From Conexibacter sp. CPCC 206217 (lineage in GTDB: Bacteria; Actinomycetota; Thermoleophilia; Solirubrobacterales; Solirubrobacteraceae): a DNA stretch of 64,000 bases. Position numbers and translations under genes: made by a program. This document shows, piece by piece, positions 17,030 to 26,175 of the stretch (the first letter of the stretch is position 1; each line of letters begins with the position of its first letter). The stretch is from NCBI RefSeq assembly GCF_030646165.1, contig NZ_JAUTDO010000003.1, positions 496,001-560,000 of the forward strand. The letters run 5' to 3'. The notes beneath the pieces are model-generated. The model was given only the letters and a program-made list of their open reading frames with translations, was not told the DNA's origin and made no database searches.

Positions 17030-18211
17030 ATGGCGCGTTTCCTCCACACCGCTGACTGGCATCTCGGCCGCGCCTTCCACGGCGAGGACCTGCTGCGGGA
17101 GCAGGCGGCGTTCGTCGACTTCGTCGTCGATGTCGCCCGCGCGCAAGCGGTGGACGGGATCCTGCTGGCGGGCGACGTGTACGACCGCGCGCTGCCGCCG
17201 GTCGATGCCGTCCGGCTCGCCTCCGAGGCGCTCGCGCGGCTGTCCGAGGTTGCGCCGGTCGTCGTGATCTCAGGCAACCACGACTCGGCCGCGCGGCTCG
17301 GCTTCGGCGCCGAACTGTTCGCGCGCGCCCGCGTCCACGTCGCGACCGATCCGGCCGCGATCGGGATGCCGGTCAGCATCGCCGGCACGCTCGTCTACCC
17401 CCTTCCCTATCTCGAGCCCGACCTCGTGCGCGCGCCGCTCGGCGTCGAGGAGCGCTCCCACGCCGCCGTGATCGGCGCCGCGATGGCGCGCGTGCGGGGG
17501 GATCTGGCGGCGCGCGGCTTGCACGCCGACGCGGCGACCACGACGCGCGCGCCCGGTGACACGGGTGCGACGCCGGTGATCGTGATGGCCCACGCCTTCG
17601 TCTCCGGTGCGGCTGGCTCCGAGAGCGAGCGCGACCTGGCGGTCGGCGGCGCGGCGCACGTGCCGCCTGGCGCGTTCGCGGGTGCCGACTACGTCGCGCT
17701 CGGTCATCTGCACGGACCGCAGACGGTCGGCGCCGGCACCGGACGCTACGCCGGCTCCCCGCTCGCGTTCTCGTTCAGCGAGGCGACGCAGAGGAAGTCG
17801 GTCGCGATCGTGGAGGTCGGTGAGGGCGCTGTCGGCGTCGAGCTGCTCCCCGTCCCGGTCCCCCGCAAGCTCGCCTCGCTGCGCGGCACGCTCGACGAGC
17901 TGCTGGCCGATCCGCGGTTGCGCGACCGCGAGGCCGACTGGGTCCAGGCGACGCTGACCGATCCGGTCCGTCCCAGCGACGCGATGGAGCGGCTGCGGGC
18001 GCGCTTCCCGCATGCCGTCGTGCTCGCGTTCGATCCGCAGGGCGACGCCGGCTCGGCCCGCGACTCGTACCAGCGCCTGCGCGGGCTCGACGACGACGAG
18101 CTGCTGCGCCGCTTCGTCGCCGACGTGCGCGGCAGCGGCGCCGACGACGACGAGCTGAGCCTCCTGCGCGACGCGCTGACGGCCCGCCGCGTCGCCGAGG
18201 CCGTCGCATAG
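17030..18211 (+). CDS. sbcD: exonuclease SbcCD, D subunit
   Basis: 393 residues. This is the Mre11-family nuclease of the SbcCD complex, which opens DNA hairpins and trims double-strand ends with Mn2+. The phosphoesterase motifs run in order: HTADWHLG (7-14), AGDVYDR, ISGNHDSAARLG, AHAFVSG, and ALGHLHGPQ followed by YAGSPLAFSFSE. The C-terminal part that contacts SbcC is present. The start is ATG 17030. It shares a ~100-bp divergent region with the helicase gene and lies 192 bp upstream of sbcC on the same strand. Confidence 0.96.
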   Translation: MARFLHTADWHLGRAFHGEDLLREQAAFVDFVVDVARAQAVDGILLAGDVYDRALPPVDAVRLASEALARLSEVAPVVVISGNHDSAARLGFGAELFARARVHVATDPAAIGMPVSIAGTLVYPLPYLEPDLVRAPLGVEERSHAAVIGAAMARVRGDLAARGLHADAATTTRAPGDTGATPVIVMAHAFVSGAAGSESERDLAVGGAAHVPPGAFAGADYVALGHLHGPQTVGAGTGRYAGSPLAFSFSEATQRKSVAIVEVGEGAVGVELLPVPVPRKLASLRGTLDELLADPRLRDREADWVQATLTDPVRPSDAMERLRARFPHAVVLAFDPQGDAGSARDSYQRLRGLDDDELLRRFVADVRGSGADDDELSLLRDALTARRVAEAVA

Positions 18212-18403
18212 GCGGCGGTGTCCTGCGACCGGTGCCGTGTCTGGTGACGTGTGCCCTGTCCGGCGAAGTGATCGTCGTGGCTGGCAAGGACGCAGACCCG
18301 AAGGAAGACCGGAGGTCTTTCGAGTGGTCGAGGACGCCGCCAGGCGCGGCGAGGACGAGCCCGACGGAGCGAACGTCGCCTGAAACGGCACTAGGCTGAG
18401 CGG

Positions 18404-21400
18404 ATGCGCCTGCACCGCCTTCGTGTGACCGCCTTCCAGGCGTTCGCGGGCACCGAGCAGGTCGACTTCGACGCGCTCGGCGCGGCCGGCCTCTTCCTCT
18501 TTCACGGCGACACCGGCGCCGGCAAGACGACGTTGCTCGACGCGGTCTGCTTCGCCCTCTACGGCGAGGTCCCCGGCGCGCGCGCCCGCGACGCCCGCCT
18601 GCGCTCCGATCACGCCGCGGCCGACGTCAGAACCGAGGTCGAGCTGGAGGTCACCCTGCGCGACCGCCGTTTCAGAATCGTGCGGCGGCCGAAGCAGGAG
18701 CGACCGAAGCTGCGCGGCGACGGCGTCACCGAGGAAGGTCACGCCTGCACGGTCCAGGAGTTGCGTGACGGCGAGTGGACGACGCTCGCCGCCCGCCCCG
18801 AGGAGGCGAGAAGCGAGCTGGCTGACCCGCTCGGGATGTCGGTCGACCAGTTCTGTCAAGTGGTGCTGCTGCCCCAGGGCGAGTTCGCCGCCTTCCTGCG
18901 CGCCGGCAGCGACGACCGCCGCGTGCTGCTGGAGCGGCTCTTCGGCACCGAGCGCTTCGCCCAGGTCGAGTGGTGGCTGAGAGATCGCGCGCGGATGGCA
19001 CGCGGTGAGCTGTACGACCAGCTCGGCACCGTGCGCGACGTCGTCTCGCGCCTGTCGCAGGCCGCGGACGAGCCGGCCCCCGAGCAATGGGAGCTCGATC
19101 CCGCGAGCGTGCGCGAGTGGGCCGGCGGCCTCAACGTCACCGCGCAGGCCAACGCGGTCACGGCACAGGAGGCCGCGGTCGGCGCCCGCAGCGCGCGTGC
19201 AAGCGCCGAGCGCGCGCTCACCGAAGCGACCGAGCTTGCCGAACGCCGCACCCGCCACGCCACCGCAGCCGCCGAGCTGGAAAGCTGGCGCTCACGCCAG
19301 ACGACCCGCGACGATGCCGAGCGCGAGCTGCTGAGCGCCCGCGCCGCCGCCCCGATCGCCCCGCTCCTCGCCGCCGCCGAAGCCCGCGCGATCGAGGCCG
19401 AGGAGGCGCAGCAGGCGGCGGATGAGGCCTGGAACCGACTCGACGAAGAGGCGCGCGCCGCCGCGCTGCAGGGCGAGCGCGCGTCGGAAGCGGCCGCCCG
19501 AGCGCCGGAGCCCGAGGATCGAAGGATCACTGCGGTAGAGCAGCAGCAAACTGTCGTTCCTCCCGAAGAACCGACGCTTTTCGATCCGCCGGCGGCTCCG
19601 ACGCTCTTCGATGCGCCGTTGTTCGGGGCGGAGCCGGCTTCCGAGCCGCAGCCCGACCCGCCCGTAGCCCCCGCCGCCGCCCCGCTGCGCGCTCACGCCG
19701 CCGAGCTGCGCACGCGTGCCGGCGCGCTGGGCGCGCTCGTCGCGGTCGAGGAGCGGTTGGAGCAGGACGAGCGGTCACTCACGGAGCTGCTCGGCCAGGC
19801 CGATGCCGCCACCGCAAGGGCGGCGACCGCCACCCAGGCGCTCGCCGACGCCGAGCAGGAGCGCGTCCGGCTCGACGGCGTCGCGCAGTCGGCCCGCCGC
19901 GCCGCCGACCGGCTCGAAGCGCTGGCGGCGGAGGCGAGCACCGCACAGGAGCGCGCCGAGCGCGCCGCGGACCGCGACCGGCTGTCCGCCGCGCAGACGA
20001 GCTTCGACGATCGCGTCCGCGCCGCCGTCGACGCCGAGCAGTCCGCCCGCACCGTCTGGCTCGACCTCCGCGAGCGCCGCCTCGCCGGAATGGCCGCCGA
20101 ACTGGCCGCGAACCTGGCGCCCGGCGAGCCGTGCACCGTCTGCGGCTCGACCGAGCATCCGGCGCCGGCCCACCTCGCGACCGACATCACCACTGCGGCG
20201 GCCGACGAGCCCTCGGCGATCGACCGTGCCGCTGCCGCCAAAGCAGCGCGCCCTCCCGACATCCCCCTCGCCGAACGAGAAGAGACCGCGCAGGAAGCAC
20301 ACGCCGCATGCGCCGAGGAGCGCGCCGCGCTGGAGCGCGAGGCGGCCGCGAACGCGACGGCGCTGGCGGCCGCGCGTGCGGTCGCGGGCGACGCATCCGC
20401 CGAGGAACTGCGGGGGCTTGCAGCGCAGCTCGCCGAACAGGTCACGGGTGTGCGCGCGGAGGCCGGCGGGCTCGCGGGCGCGGAGCGGGCGTTGCGCGCG
20501 CTCGCCACCGCGACCGCCGCGCACGAGCAGCAGCGCCGTGACGCCGAGCAGGTCGCCGCCGCCGCCCGCTCCGCCCACGCCGAGCGCTCGACCGCGCTCG
20601 ACGCCGACCGCACCCGCGTCCGGGACGCGCGCGGCGGCGCGGCGACGATCGCGCAGCGGATCGAGACCCTGCACGCGCGCACCGACGCGGCCGAGCACGC
20701 CGCCGTAGCGCTGGAACGGGCCGCCCGCGCCACAGCCGCCCGCGCCGAGGCGCACGCGGCCGCAGCGACCGCCGCGATCAACGCCGGCTTCGCCCCGAGC
20801 GATGAGGAGCTGCTCGCCGCCGCCCGCGCCCGCATCGCGATCGAACGCGCCGCAGCCGCCGTCCGCGACGCCACCGCGCTCGCCCAACTGGAGCAGCGCC
20901 TGCGCGCCTACGACGAAGGCGTCGCGAGCCGAACCGCGCTCGTGCAGGACCCGACCCTGAAGGCGGCCGCGGCGGCCGACGCGCCCGATCTTCCGGCACT
21001 GACCGCGGCGGCCCGGCAGGTGGCAGCGCAGGACGAGGCGAGTCAAGGACGGCACACGGTGCAGCAGCGCCGTCTCGCGGAGGTGACGAGCCTGACGGGC
21101 GCGCTCGACGACGCGCTCACCGCGCTCGCGCCGGTCGCCGAGCGCGAGCGCACGATCCGTGAGCTGGCGGCGCTCGTGGACGGCGGATCGGCCGCGAACA
21201 GGCTCAGAATGCGGCTCTCGGCGTACGTGCTCGCGGCGCGACTGGAGGAGGTCGCGGCGGCTGCGACGATCCGGTTGGAGCGGATGTCGAACGGGCGGTA
21301 CGCGCTGATCCACGCCGACGACGGCGCGCGCGGCCGTCGCCGCGGCGGGCTCGACCTGAGGATCGTCGACGGCTGGACCGGCCGCGAGCGCCCGCCCTCG

Positions 21401-21709
21401 ACGCTGTCGGGCGGCGAGACCTTCCTCGCCAGCCTCGCGCTCGCGCTCGGGCTCGCCGACGTCGTCGCCGCCGACGCCGGCGGCAGCCGCCTGGAGACGC
21501 TCTTCATCGACGAGGGCTTCGGCTCGCTCGACGAGCGCACGCTCGACGAGGTGCTCGACGTGCTCGACACCCTGCGCGAGGGCGGTCGCGCCGTCGGGAT
21601 CGTCTCCCACGTCGCCGAACTGCGCCAGCGCGTCCCGGCCAAGCTGCACGTGATCAAGGGCCGCAACGGCTCCCATGTCGAGCAGTCCGCCGGCACGCCG
21701 GCCGGCTGA
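18404..21709 (+). CDS. sbcC: exonuclease SbcCD, C subunit (Rad50-like ATPase)
   Basis: 1101 residues. The N-terminal Walker A is GDTGAGKTTLLDAV (about 34-47). Two long Ala/Glu/Arg-rich coiled coils flank a zinc hook whose CxxC is Cys577 and Cys580 (GEPCTVCGSTEHPAP). The ABC signature STLSGGETFLASLALALG (~1000) and Walker B LFIDEGFGSLDE (~1033) follow. It drives DNA-end and hairpin processing with SbcD. The first coiled coil is broken near residues 365-425 by a Pro-rich segment with two TLFD motifs; its start coincides with the dispersed 38-bp repeat. The C-terminal half contains an unusually high number of AGA-free Arg codons compared with the secreted genes. Confidence 0.96.
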   Translation: MRLHRLRVTAFQAFAGTEQVDFDALGAAGLFLFHGDTGAGKTTLLDAVCFALYGEVPGARARDARLRSDHAAADVRTEVELEVTLRDRRFRIVRRPKQERPKLRGDGVTEEGHACTVQELRDGEWTTLAARPEEARSELADPLGMSVDQFCQVVLLPQGEFAAFLRAGSDDRRVLLERLFGTERFAQVEWWLRDRARMARGELYDQLGTVRDVVSRLSQAADEPAPEQWELDPASVREWAGGLNVTAQANAVTAQEAAVGARSARASAERALTEATELAERRTRHATAAAELESWRSRQTTRDDAERELLSARAAAPIAPLLAAAEARAIEAEEAQQAADEAWNRLDEEARAAALQGERASEAAARAPEPEDRRITAVEQQQTVVPPEEPTLFDPPAAPTLFDAPLFGAEPASEPQPDPPVAPAAAPLRAHAAELRTRAGALGALVAVEERLEQDERSLTELLGQADAATARAATATQALADAEQERVRLDGVAQSARRAADRLEALAAEASTAQERAERAADRDRLSAAQTSFDDRVRAAVDAEQSARTVWLDLRERRLAGMAAELAANLAPGEPCTVCGSTEHPAPAHLATDITTAAADEPSAIDRAAAAKAARPPDIPLAEREETAQEAHAACAEERAALEREAAANATALAAARAVAGDASAEELRGLAAQLAEQVTGVRAEAGGLAGAERALRALATATAAHEQQRRDAEQVAAAARSAHAERSTALDADRTRVRDARGGAATIAQRIETLHARTDAAEHAAVALERAARATAARAEAHAAAATAAINAGFAPSDEELLAAARARIAIERAAAAVRDATALAQLEQRLRAYDEGVASRTALVQDPTLKAAAAADAPDLPALTAAARQVAAQDEASQGRHTVQQRRLAEVTSLTGALDDALTALAPVAERERTIRELAALVDGGSAANRLRMRLSAYVLAARLEEVAAAATIRLERMSNGRYALIHADDGARGRRRGGLDLRIVDGWTGRERPPSTLSGGETFLASLALALGLADVVAADAGGSRLETLFIDEGFGSLDERTLDEVLDVLDTLREGGRAVGIVSHVAELRQRVPAKLHVIKGRNGSHVEQSAGTPAG
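19514..19551 (+). repeat. dispersed 38-bp repeat, copy 2 (inside sbcC)
   Basis: It matches 690-727 at 30 of 38 positions and is read in frame as EDRRITAVEQQQT within the non-coiled interruption of SbcC. The match includes CGAAGGAT and AGCAGCAGC separated by 11 bases in both copies. Confidence 0.45.
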
Positions 21710-21765
21710 TCTTCAACCCGCCACCACGTCCGCGATCGCCGTCCCATACCTGACGGCGCGCTCCC

Positions 21766-22689
21766 TCACCCCCAGGGCAGCGCCGAGCGCTCCCCCCAAT
21801 ACGTCTCGGGATCGCGCGCCAGCGGCGCCAGGCGGCCCTCGAGCGCGTCGGTCCAGACGACGTCGGTGGCGGCGAGGTTGCTGCGCAGCATCGCGGGGGT
21901 GACCGCGCCGCTGAGCACGACGTCGACCCACGGCCGCGCGAGGATCGCGGCGAGCGCGATCGCGTCCGGGGTCGTGTCGAGCTCCTGCGCGGCGGCGGCC
22001 AGTTCCGGCGGCGCGGCGTGCGCGGTCAGGCGGCCGTTCGCGACGCCCTCCTTCACCATCACCGTCAGACCGGCCTCCTTGGCGCGCGCGAGCGCGTCGC
22101 CGGCGCTGCGTTCGTAGAGGTTCCAGGTCGCCTGCACGACGTCGAAGCGCTCCAGCTCGACGGCGCGGTCGATCGTCGCGGCCTGCGCGGGACCGGTCGT
22201 GGAGAGCCCGACGCGCACGCCGCTGCGTCTCAGCTCCGCCAGCAGGCCGAGCACCTCCGCGTCCTCCAGCACGCCGCTCTCGATCGTCGCGGAGTGGATC
22301 GCGTAGACGTCGAGCTGGTCGCCGAGCAGCGAGCGCGTCTGCGCGAGCTGTCTGCGCAGCTGGTTGGCGTCGAGCTGCTTGCGCTCGTGCACCTCGGCGT
22401 CCATCCGCCACTGCCCGACGTAGGCGTAGCCCCACTTCGACGAGATCGTCAGCGCGTCGGGCGTGATCTCGCGCTCGTGCAGCCAGTCGCCGAGGAACTC
22501 CTCGGCGCGGCCGTAGGAGCGGGCGGTGTCGATCCAGCCGACGCCGGCGTCGCGCGCGGCGTCGAGCACGGTGTGCGCTTCTGCGCGCAAGGTCTCGACG
22601 GAGCGGTCCGCTCCGAGGTCCTCGTCACGTCCAAGGTTGATGTAGGCCGGCCGCCCGATGGCGGCGAGGCCGAGACCGATCTGCGGCAT
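21766..22689 (-). CDS. aldo/keto reductase
   Basis: 307 residues, a single NADPH-dependent aldo/keto reductase barrel. The catalytic tetrad is visible: Asp and Tyr in WIDTARSYGRAEEFLG, Lys in TISSKWGYAY and His in VYAIHSATIESG. The C-terminal segment binding the cofactor reads DAIALAAILARPWVDVVLSGA. It resembles the group that acts on sugar or steroid-like carbonyls; no substrate is assignable. The start is ATG 22689 (MPQIGLGLAAIG). It is divergent from the DMT transporter gene across only 28 bp, so the two promoters must overlap. Confidence 0.9.
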   Translation of the reverse strand: MPQIGLGLAAIGRPAYINLGRDEDLGADRSVETLRAEAHTVLDAARDAGVGWIDTARSYGRAEEFLGDWLHEREITPDALTISSKWGYAYVGQWRMDAEVHERKQLDANQLRRQLAQTRSLLGDQLDVYAIHSATIESGVLEDAEVLGLLAELRRSGVRVGLSTTGPAQAATIDRAVELERFDVVQATWNLYERSAGDALARAKEAGLTVMVKEGVANGRLTAHAAPPELAAAAQELDTTPDAIALAAILARPWVDVVLSGAVTPAMLRSNLAATDVVWTDALEGRLAPLARDPETYWGERSALPWG

Positions 22690-22717
22690 CCCTGCACACT
22701 TGCATACCCTGGACACA

Positions 22718-23620
22718 ATGAGCTCTCGCGCATGGGCGGCATTCGCCACGATGTCGATCCTGTGGGGGATCCCGTACCTGTTCATCAAGGTCGCGGTCGA
22801 CGACGGCGTGCCGCCCGCGTTCGTCGCCTGGGTGCGCGTGCTGATGGCCGCGTGCGTCCTGCTGCCGCTCGCCTGGCACGCGAGAACGCTCGGCGCGCTG
22901 CGCGGCCGCGGGCGCTGGCTGCTCGCCTACGCGGTGATCGAGATCTCGATCCCGTTCCCGCTGATCGCGTTTGGCGAGACGCACGTCTCCTCCTCCACGA
23001 CAGCGATCGCGATCGCGACGGTGCCGCTGATCGCGTCGCTGCTGGCGCTGCGCTTCGCCCCCGGTGAACGGCTGACGGGCCGCCGGCTGATCGGGATGCT
23101 GCTCGGCTTCGCGGGCGTCGCAGCACTGGTCGGGATCGACGTGGCCGGCAGCGCCGACGAGCTGCTCGGGATCGGTGCGATCGTGATCGCGGCGGCCGGC
23201 TACGCATGCGGCCCGCTGATCGTCTCGCGCGGGCTGAACGGCCTCGACGGCCGCGCGACGATGGGCGTCAGCCTGCTGCTCGCGACGGTCGTGCTGACCC
23301 CGGTCGCGGCGCTCGACCCGCCGACGGAGGTCCCGCCGGTGGGCGCGATCGCGGCGATCGTCGTGCTCGGCCTCGTCTGCACCGCGGCCGCGTTCGTCGC
23401 CTTCGCCGAGCTGATCCGACTCGCCGGCCCGAGCCGCTCGGTGATCATCACCTACGTCAACCCGGTCGTCGCGCTCGCGCTCGGCGTCGCGCTGCTGGGC
23501 GAGCAACCGGGCGCGGGCGCGCTGCTCGGCCTGATCCTGATCCTGATCGGCTCGTGGCTGTCGACCGACGGGCGCTTGCCGCGGGTGGTCGAGCGGCGGT
23601 TGGCGGCGGCAGAGCGGTAG
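22718..23620 (+). CDS. EamA/DMT-superfamily transporter
   Basis: 300 residues with ten hydrophobic segments in two homologous halves of five, the EamA layout. The first begins AAFATMSILWGIPYLFIKVA; the second half starts at GIGAIVIAAAGYACGPLIVS. Such proteins export amino acids or other small metabolites. The start is ATG 22718 (MSSRAWAAF). Upstream space is only 28 bp to the divergent reductase gene, so a short or absent leader is expected. A large hairpin follows the gene. Confidence 0.9.
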   Translation: MSSRAWAAFATMSILWGIPYLFIKVAVDDGVPPAFVAWVRVLMAACVLLPLAWHARTLGALRGRGRWLLAYAVIEISIPFPLIAFGETHVSSSTTAIAIATVPLIASLLALRFAPGERLTGRRLIGMLLGFAGVAALVGIDVAGSADELLGIGAIVIAAAGYACGPLIVSRGLNGLDGRATMGVSLLLATVVLTPVAALDPPTEVPPVGAIAAIVVLGLVCTAAAFVAFAELIRLAGPSRSVIITYVNPVVALALGVALLGEQPGAGALLGLILILIGSWLSTDGRLPRVVERRLAAAER

Positions 23621-23705
23621 CGCGCGCTGCCGGCGTGCGGGTGCGCGAGATCGTCGGCGGACGTGCGGCCCGACGACCTCGTCGCCGGCCTCGACCAGCG
23701 CCGCC

Positions 23706-23760
23706 GCCGAGGAGCGGTCGATCGCTGGTCGTATGGACCAGCAACGGACCGCTCCTCGGC
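23706..23760. terminator. long imperfect palindrome between convergent genes
   Basis: A 14-bp perfect stem GCCGAGGAGCGGTC (23706-23719) pairs with 23747-23760. A 4x4 internal loop and a 7-bp stem GCTGGTC/GACCAGC around a GTATG loop follow. It abuts the stop codon of the methyltransferase gene and follows the DMT gene, so it is a likely bidirectional terminator. Confidence 0.65.
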
Positions 23761-23762
23761 TG

Positions 23763-24464
23763 TCAGGTCGGCTTGCGTGCGACGATGACGGCGAAGCGGT
23801 GGTCGCGCATCGGGGCGTCGGGGTCGTCGAAGCCTGCGCGCGCCAGCCACTCCAACTGGTCCTCGACGGTCGCGCAGCGGTCGTGGCTCATCCGCTCCTC
23901 GGCCGCCTCCCACTGCTCGTCGGTGACGCCGAGCGATTTGCTCGTCGACTCGTGCCAGGCGCGGTAGCGGGCGGTGATCGCGTCCGTGCGGCCGATCACC
24001 TGCTCCGCGTTGACGAACACGCCGCCCGGCCGCAACGCCGCGAACGCGCGTGCGAACAGGTCGCGCTTGCCGCCGTCGTCGAGATGGTGAATCGCCAATG
24101 CGGAGACGATCGCGTCGTACGGGGTGCCGTCGGGAGCGGTCGGGAAGGGATCGCGCAGGTCGGCGACGTGAAACTCGGCCGATCCGACCGCCCCGCCCAA
24201 CCGCTGCCGCGCCTGCTCCAGCATCGCGGGCGCGCCGTCGACCAAGACGACGTGTGCGGCCGGGTACGCGGCGGCGACCGTGCCCGCGAGCAGGCCGGTG
24301 CCGGCGCCCAGATCCAGGACCCGGGCCAACGGCGCGCCGGCGTCGGCGAGCGCGGCGACCGCCGTGCCGTAGAAGGCGTCGAAGGGCGGGATCAGCTGAC
24401 GCCGGAGGTCGTCGGCGTAACGGGTGGCGTGCGCCTCGAACACGGCGCTGGCGTTGTCTTGCAT
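23763..24464 (-). CDS. class I SAM-dependent methyltransferase
   Basis: 233 residues. Motif I is RVLDLGAGTGLLAGTVA, with the acidic ribose-binding loop HVVLVDGAPAMLEQARQRL, then DAIVSALAIHHLDDGGKRD (motif IV/V) and ALRPGGVFVNAEQVIG. The overall pattern is the UbiE/Methyltransf_25-like small-molecule methyltransferase; the substrate is unknown. The start chosen is ATG 24464 (MQDNASAVFEAHATRYADD); a GTG three codons upstream is possible. The inverted repeat GTAC-AATC-GTAC sits just before the start. Confidence 0.88.
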   Translation of the reverse strand: MQDNASAVFEAHATRYADDLRRQLIPPFDAFYGTAVAALADAGAPLARVLDLGAGTGLLAGTVAAAYPAAHVVLVDGAPAMLEQARQRLGGAVGSAEFHVADLRDPFPTAPDGTPYDAIVSALAIHHLDDGGKRDLFARAFAALRPGGVFVNAEQVIGRTDAITARYRAWHESTSKSLGVTDEQWEAAEERMSHDRCATVEDQLEWLARAGFDDPDAPMRDHRFAVIVARKPT

Positions 24465-24467
24465 AGC

Positions 24468-24479
24468 GTACAATCGTAC
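24468..24479. promoter_or_regulatory. GTAC-N4-GTAC dyad upstream of the methyltransferase
   Basis: GTAC arms flank AATC (24468-24479), four bases upstream of ATG 24464 on the minus strand. On that strand it also reads as TGTACGATTGTACG, containing a TACGAT that could be a -10 for a leaderless transcript. It may be a small operator; the evidence is short. Confidence 0.3.
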
Positions 24480-24517
24480 AGGATCACAAACGGATCGCCA
24501 AGGGATATCGTCCGCGC

Positions 24518-24862
24518 ATGCCTCCTGCCTCCCCTTCCGCCACCGCCGCAGCGCCGGACCTCGCCACCACGAGAAGGCTGCTGAACATCGTGCTCGCGAT
24601 CGGCATCGTCGATCTCGTGCTCTTCATCGTCCTGATGTACGTCGCGGTCGTGGACCGCAACGACTCGCTCGTCAGCATCATCGGCCCGATCCACGGCATC
24701 GGCTTCCTCGCCCTCCTCGGCCTCACCGCCAAGGGTGCCGTCGACGGCCGCTGGGGCTGGTGGTTCCCGGCCATCACGCTGATAACGACCGGCCCTCCCG
24801 GCTCGATCATCGGCGACCTGATCCTCCGCAAGCAGCTCGCCGACCACCCGCAGGCCGCCTGA
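24518..24862 (+). CDS. small integral membrane protein (DUF3817-like)
   Basis: 114 residues with about three hydrophobic helices: LLNIVLAIGIVDLVLFIVLM, a second containing GPIHGIGFLALLGLTAKGAV, and a third around WWFPAITLITTGP. The His-Gly in the middle helix and the short IxDLILRKQLAD end resemble the DUF3817 membrane-protein family of actinobacteria. The function is unknown. ATG 24518 starts the gene; it is divergent from the methyltransferase gene and convergent with the MFS gene. Confidence 0.75.
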   Translation: MPPASPSATAAAPDLATTRRLLNIVLAIGIVDLVLFIVLMYVAVVDRNDSLVSIIGPIHGIGFLALLGLTAKGAVDGRWGWWFPAITLITTGPPGSIIGDLILRKQLADHPQAA

Positions 24863-24903
24863 GCAAGCGCCACCAGGCCACCAGCCCCGGTGGCCCTTCG
24901 CGC

Positions 24904-26112
24904 CTAGCTCTCCGCCCGCCGCGCGAAGGCCGCGACCGTTGCGGTCAGCAGCGCCGTGATCGCCAGGGCGAGGGCGAGTGAGGTGGCGTCGGCGACGAAG
25001 CCGAGCAGCGGCGGGCCGGCCAGCAGGCCGAAGTAGCCCATCGTCGAGACCGCGGCGATCGCGGGGCCGGGCGCCATGTCGCGCACGCGGCCGGCGGCGC
25101 TGAACAGCAGCGGGACGCCGTTGGCGACGCCGAGGCCGAACAGCAGCAGGCACGGGATCGCGACGAGCGGCTCGCCGACGATCACCATCGCCAGCGCCGC
25201 CGCGGCCGCCAGCAGCGCGCCGCCGCGCAGCAGCCGCTCGGCGCCGAGGATGCGGTTGAGCCGGTCGCCGAAGATCCGCCCCAGCGCCATCCCGCCCGAG
25301 AAGACGCCGTAGCCGATCGCCGCCAGCGACGCGCCCGTCGCGAGGTCACGGTCGAGGTAGAGCGCCGACCAGTCGGTCATCGCCCCCTCGGCCATGAACA
25401 GCGCGAACACGAGCGCGCCGATCAGCGTCGCGGTGCGCGAGGGACGCACGAACCGCGCGCCGCGCCGCTCGCCTGCGCCCACCCCACGGCCACGGCGCTG
25501 GTCCGCATCGGCCGCACGCTCGTGCCCGTCGTCGTCCTCCTCCACCCCATGCCTGTCCGCCGACACATCCCCCAGGTGCGGCCCGGCCACGAGTCCGAGA
25601 ACCAGCATCAACGCCATCGCGACGGCTGCCGCCGCACGCGGATCCGCTCCCACAGCGTGGCCGAGCGCGACGCCGCCGGCGCCGGCCAGGCCTCCGAGGC
25701 TCCAGCCCGCATGCAGCGACGACATGACCGGGCGCGAGGAGGCCCTTTCGACCGCGACGCCGTGGGCGTTCATCGAGACGTCGAGCACGCCGATCACGAT
25801 GCCCAGCGCGAACAACGCCAGCGCGAGCGTCGCGACCGACGGCGCCAGCAGCGGCAGCACCCCCCCGAGCGGCACGATCAGCGCGCCCAGGCGCGTCAGC
25901 TGAGCGCTCGGGCGCCGCTGCAGCTCGCGACCCGTGAGCGGCATCGCCAGCACAGATCCCGCCGCCATCGCGAGCAGGCAGAGGCCGATCGTCGTCGTCG
26001 AGATGTCGAGCCGGTCGCGCACGAACGGCACGTTCGCCGCCCACGTGCCGATCGCGGCGCCGCTGACGAAGAACATCGCCGCCGTCGCAAAGCGGGGGCG
26101 CTGGAGGGCCAT
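24904..26112 (-). CDS. MFS transporter (YbjJ-like)
   Basis: 402 residues, 12 hydrophobic segments in two halves. The N-terminal FVSGAAIGTWAANVPFVRDRL and the MSSLHAGWSLGGLAGA stretch resemble the YbjJ group of the major facilitator superfamily. The central loop (about residues 195-235) is long, acidic then Arg/Gly-rich, and probably cytoplasmic and disordered. The substrate is unknown. The start is ATG 26112 (MALQRPRFATAA). It lies 63 bp downstream of the sugar permease operon on the same strand and could be read through from it. Confidence 0.9.
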   Translation of the reverse strand: MALQRPRFATAAMFFVSGAAIGTWAANVPFVRDRLDISTTTIGLCLLAMAAGSVLAMPLTGRELQRRPSAQLTRLGALIVPLGGVLPLLAPSVATLALALFALGIVIGVLDVSMNAHGVAVERASSRPVMSSLHAGWSLGGLAGAGGVALGHAVGADPRAAAAVAMALMLVLGLVAGPHLGDVSADRHGVEEDDDGHERAADADQRRGRGVGAGERRGARFVRPSRTATLIGALVFALFMAEGAMTDWSALYLDRDLATGASLAAIGYGVFSGGMALGRIFGDRLNRILGAERLLRGGALLAAAAALAMVIVGEPLVAIPCLLLFGLGVANGVPLLFSAAGRVRDMAPGPAIAAVSTMGYFGLLAGPPLLGFVADATSLALALAITALLTATVAAFARRAES

Positions 26113-26175
26113 CGCACTCAGCCTGGCACACCCGCCCGGCGCCGGCCCGCCCACCCGGCGTCATGCACCGCCCGC

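Noticed and set aside
18212..18403. Small gene or terminator between sbcD and sbcC
   Set aside because: Only a 6-bp AAGACC/GGTCTT hairpin with a 3-base loop is seen, and no frame with convincing start and codon use.
13664..21709. Helicase plus sbcDC as a phage-defence island
   Set aside because: SbcCD is a housekeeping nuclease; no restriction, CRISPR, toxin or other defence genes accompany it, and base composition matches the surroundings.
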